A stretch of 6,969 bases of DNA, taken from Candidatus Falkowiibacteriota bacterium. GTDB lineage: Bacteria; Patescibacteriota; Patescibacteriia; Patescibacteriales; WJLG01. This document shows positions 6,356 through 6,969 of this stretch, piece by piece (position 1 is the stretch's first letter; every line of letters begins with the position of its first letter). The position numbers and the translations under genes were made by a program. The DNA lies in assembly GCA_014728685.1 (NCBI GenBank), contig WJLG01000001.1:1-6969 (forward strand). Direction: 5' to 3'. Below the pieces are notes generated by a model, which was not told the DNA's origin, ran no database searches, and saw nothing but the letters and a program-made list of their open reading frames with translations.

Positions 6356-6622
6356 ATGAGACTCAAAAATATCGAAATAAGAGGCAAAACTGTTGAGGCT
6401 TTTTTCGGCAAATGGGGCTATGCCCAGGCCAAGATCTCCATGATCATAGATGTCTGAAATTATGAAGCGAAAATCACAGAGAGCCCTAAAGATGATAAAG
6501 ATCTGGAAGAACTTGAGATCATCATTCATTCTCGAAATGACTGTTTTTGTTTAACGGCCTGCACTTTTCACAATAAGGATGGCTACGGAGCCAGCCTGGA
6601 AAGAAAAACCGCGTTTCTCTGA
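6356..6622 (+). pseudogene. Small unrecognised gene interrupted by in-frame TGA at codon 34
   Basis: From the ATG after AGGAGG the frame reads MRLKNIEIRGKTVEAFF and on to IIDV (33 codons), meets TGA at 6455-6457, then continues open for 54 codons to TGA at 6620-6622, inside the terminator loop. The second part starts NYEAKITESPKDDKDLEELE and contains a CFCLTAC cluster (residues 63-69) and HNKDGYGASLE. Both halves look protein-like, and promoter, RBS and terminator fit an 88-codon gene. I do not recognise the family. Explanations for the TGA, most likely first: a Trp TGG to TGA nonsense change or base-call error; readthrough; selenocysteine insertion, for which I see no convincing hairpin just after the TGA. 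Genome-wide UGA reassignment (Gly or Trp) is disfavoured because about 2,070 codons in the other genes have none. The first part alone would be a 33-residue peptide. Confidence 0.55.
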
Positions 6623-6637
6623 AATGCGGTTATTTTT
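6607..6637 (+). terminator. Rho-independent terminator of the small plus-strand gene
   Basis: An 11-bp stem, AACCGCGTTTC against GAAATGCGGTT with one G-U pair and a TCT loop, is followed by ATTTTT. The stop codon of the small gene spans loop and stem. Because AAAAA precedes the stem, the minus strand also ends in a T-run, so it may act in both directions. Confidence 0.85.
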
Positions 6638-6640
6638 ATT

Positions 6641-6671
6641 AAAAAAGCGGCTCTTAATATTGTAAGCCGCT
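6641..6671 (-). terminator. Rho-independent terminator of the right-edge minus-strand gene
   Basis: On the minus strand AGCGGCT (6665-6671) and AGCCGCT (6646-6652) form a 7-bp GC-rich stem with a 12-nt loop, followed directly by a T-run (complement of A 6641-6645) and more A/T. It lies about 20 bp beyond the stop of the partial gene at the right edge and would end that transcript before it collides with the plus-strand gene. Confidence 0.8.
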
Positions 6672-6691
6672 CGACTCGCTGACAATGCGAA

Positions 6692-6967
6692 TTAATTATG
6701 GACTATTCCGCACGTATATCTTCTGCAGATCATAAGATCATCTTTTTCTTTTCTCCTTACCAGTATCAAGTGTGCGCCACAACTACAAAGCTCATCGATC
6801 TCTTCAAATGTGCCTTCCAGTGTCCTTGACCTCATTTTATTTATCTTTACATAAACAGCCTCTTGAGGCTGTAGAAATTCAAATATCGGCTCTCTTGATC
6901 CTTGATTTAAGACAATTTGCAGATGATGATCATCGATATCAAGTATCGTGTTAAATGTTTGCTTCGC
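6692..6967 (-). CDS. Partial hypothetical protein with CxC...C....C zinc-ribbon-like end
   Basis: An open frame enters from the right edge and runs 91 codons to TAA at 6692-6694; its start is outside the window. The visible part begins AKQTFNTILDIDDHHLQIVL and continues with NQGSREPIFEFLQPQEAVYV. It ends with CSCGAHLILVRRKEKDDL and MICRRYTCGIVHN. Cysteines at visible residues 61, 63, 81 and 86 form C-x-C-x17-C-x4-C, which could bind zinc or another metal. There is no ATG in frame before visible residue 45, so an internal start would give only about 47 residues, lacking the first half. A terminator follows about 20 bp beyond the stop, supporting a real gene end. It converges on the small plus-strand gene. 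I do not recognise the family; a regulatory or nucleic-acid-binding role would be a guess. Confidence 0.65.
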   Translation of the reverse strand, partial: AKQTFNTILDIDDHHLQIVLNQGSREPIFEFLQPQEAVYVKINKMRSRTLEGTFEEIDELCSCGAHLILVRRKEKDDLMICRRYTCGIVHN

Positions 6968-6969
6968 TA

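Noticed and set aside
6458..6500. Bacterial SECIS element after the TGA of the small gene
   Set aside because: No stable GC stem with an apical loop is visible at the required distance; GATGAT/ATCATC pairing is weak and too far apart.
6332..6529. 65-aa minus-strand ORF with ATG
   Set aside because: It lies antisense to the small plus-strand gene, has no RBS, and its composition fits an antisense shadow; the plus frame has promoter, RBS and terminator.
6620..6830. Continuation of the small gene through further TGA codons if UGA were sense
   Set aside because: The frame stays open past 6800 apart from TGA, but it crosses two terminators and is antisense to the edge gene; absence of TGA in about 2,070 codons elsewhere argues against a reassigned code.
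6961..6969. Start of a second copy of the dispersed repeat at the right edge (CTTCGCTA also at 115-122)
   Set aside because: Only eight bases match and they lie in an open coding frame; too short to call.

Overview
The window reads as bacterial chromosomal DNA of moderate G+C. The gene content and one protein style suggest a Candidate Phyla Radiation (Patescibacteria) genome known from metagenomic assembly. The clues are a GldA/GldF/GldG-type ABC cassette in a non-Bacteroidetes-looking setting, a very large secreted ELWxxDGT-repeat protein ending in two copies of a GKIL...YYINP..RKYYL repeat that I associate with Patescibacteria, and short tandem repeats next to a dispersed repeat. The taxonomic call is inference; no marker gene is present.

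Layout, left to right. Positions 10-168 are a repeat cluster: 6.6 copies of a 14-bp unit, a dispersed-repeat-like segment, then 3.4 copies of a 7-bp unit that runs into the end of the first gene. Positions 152-3449 are a three-gene minus-strand operon, read right to left: GldA-like ABC ATPase (310 aa), GldF-like ABC-2 permease (245 aa), GldG-like membrane-anchored auxiliary protein (531 aa), with gaps of 13-18 bp. A good sigma70-type promoter lies at 3519-3547. Its leader carries a perfect 22-bp palindrome and a second inverted repeat between a Shine-Dalgarno-like AAGGAG and the start codon. Positions 3583-6255 (minus) encode an 890-aa secreted multidomain protein: signal peptide, Ig-like domain, seven or eight ELWxxDGT propeller-type repeats, a fibronectin-like domain, a Cys-rich stretch, a charged helical stretch and two C-terminal repeats. 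Its -10 box is so close to ATG that the mRNA should be almost leaderless.

Positions 6256-6355 hold back-to-back divergent promoters. A short plus-strand gene (6356-6622) has a perfect AGGAGG ribosome-binding site and a strong terminator but carries an in-frame TGA at codon 34. Facing it on the minus strand, from the right edge to 6692, is the C-terminal part of a further protein with four zinc-ribbon-like cysteines. Two terminators lie between these convergent genes.

How they work together: the ATPase drives the permease, and the GldG-like protein, anchored at both ends, is its extracytoplasmic partner. The surface protein lies upstream on the same strand with no visible terminator between, so partial co-transcription is possible. 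A functional link is only a hypothesis. Standard genetic code is supported: five reading frames totalling about 2,070 codons contain no internal TGA, which makes the TGA in the small plus-strand gene stand out.
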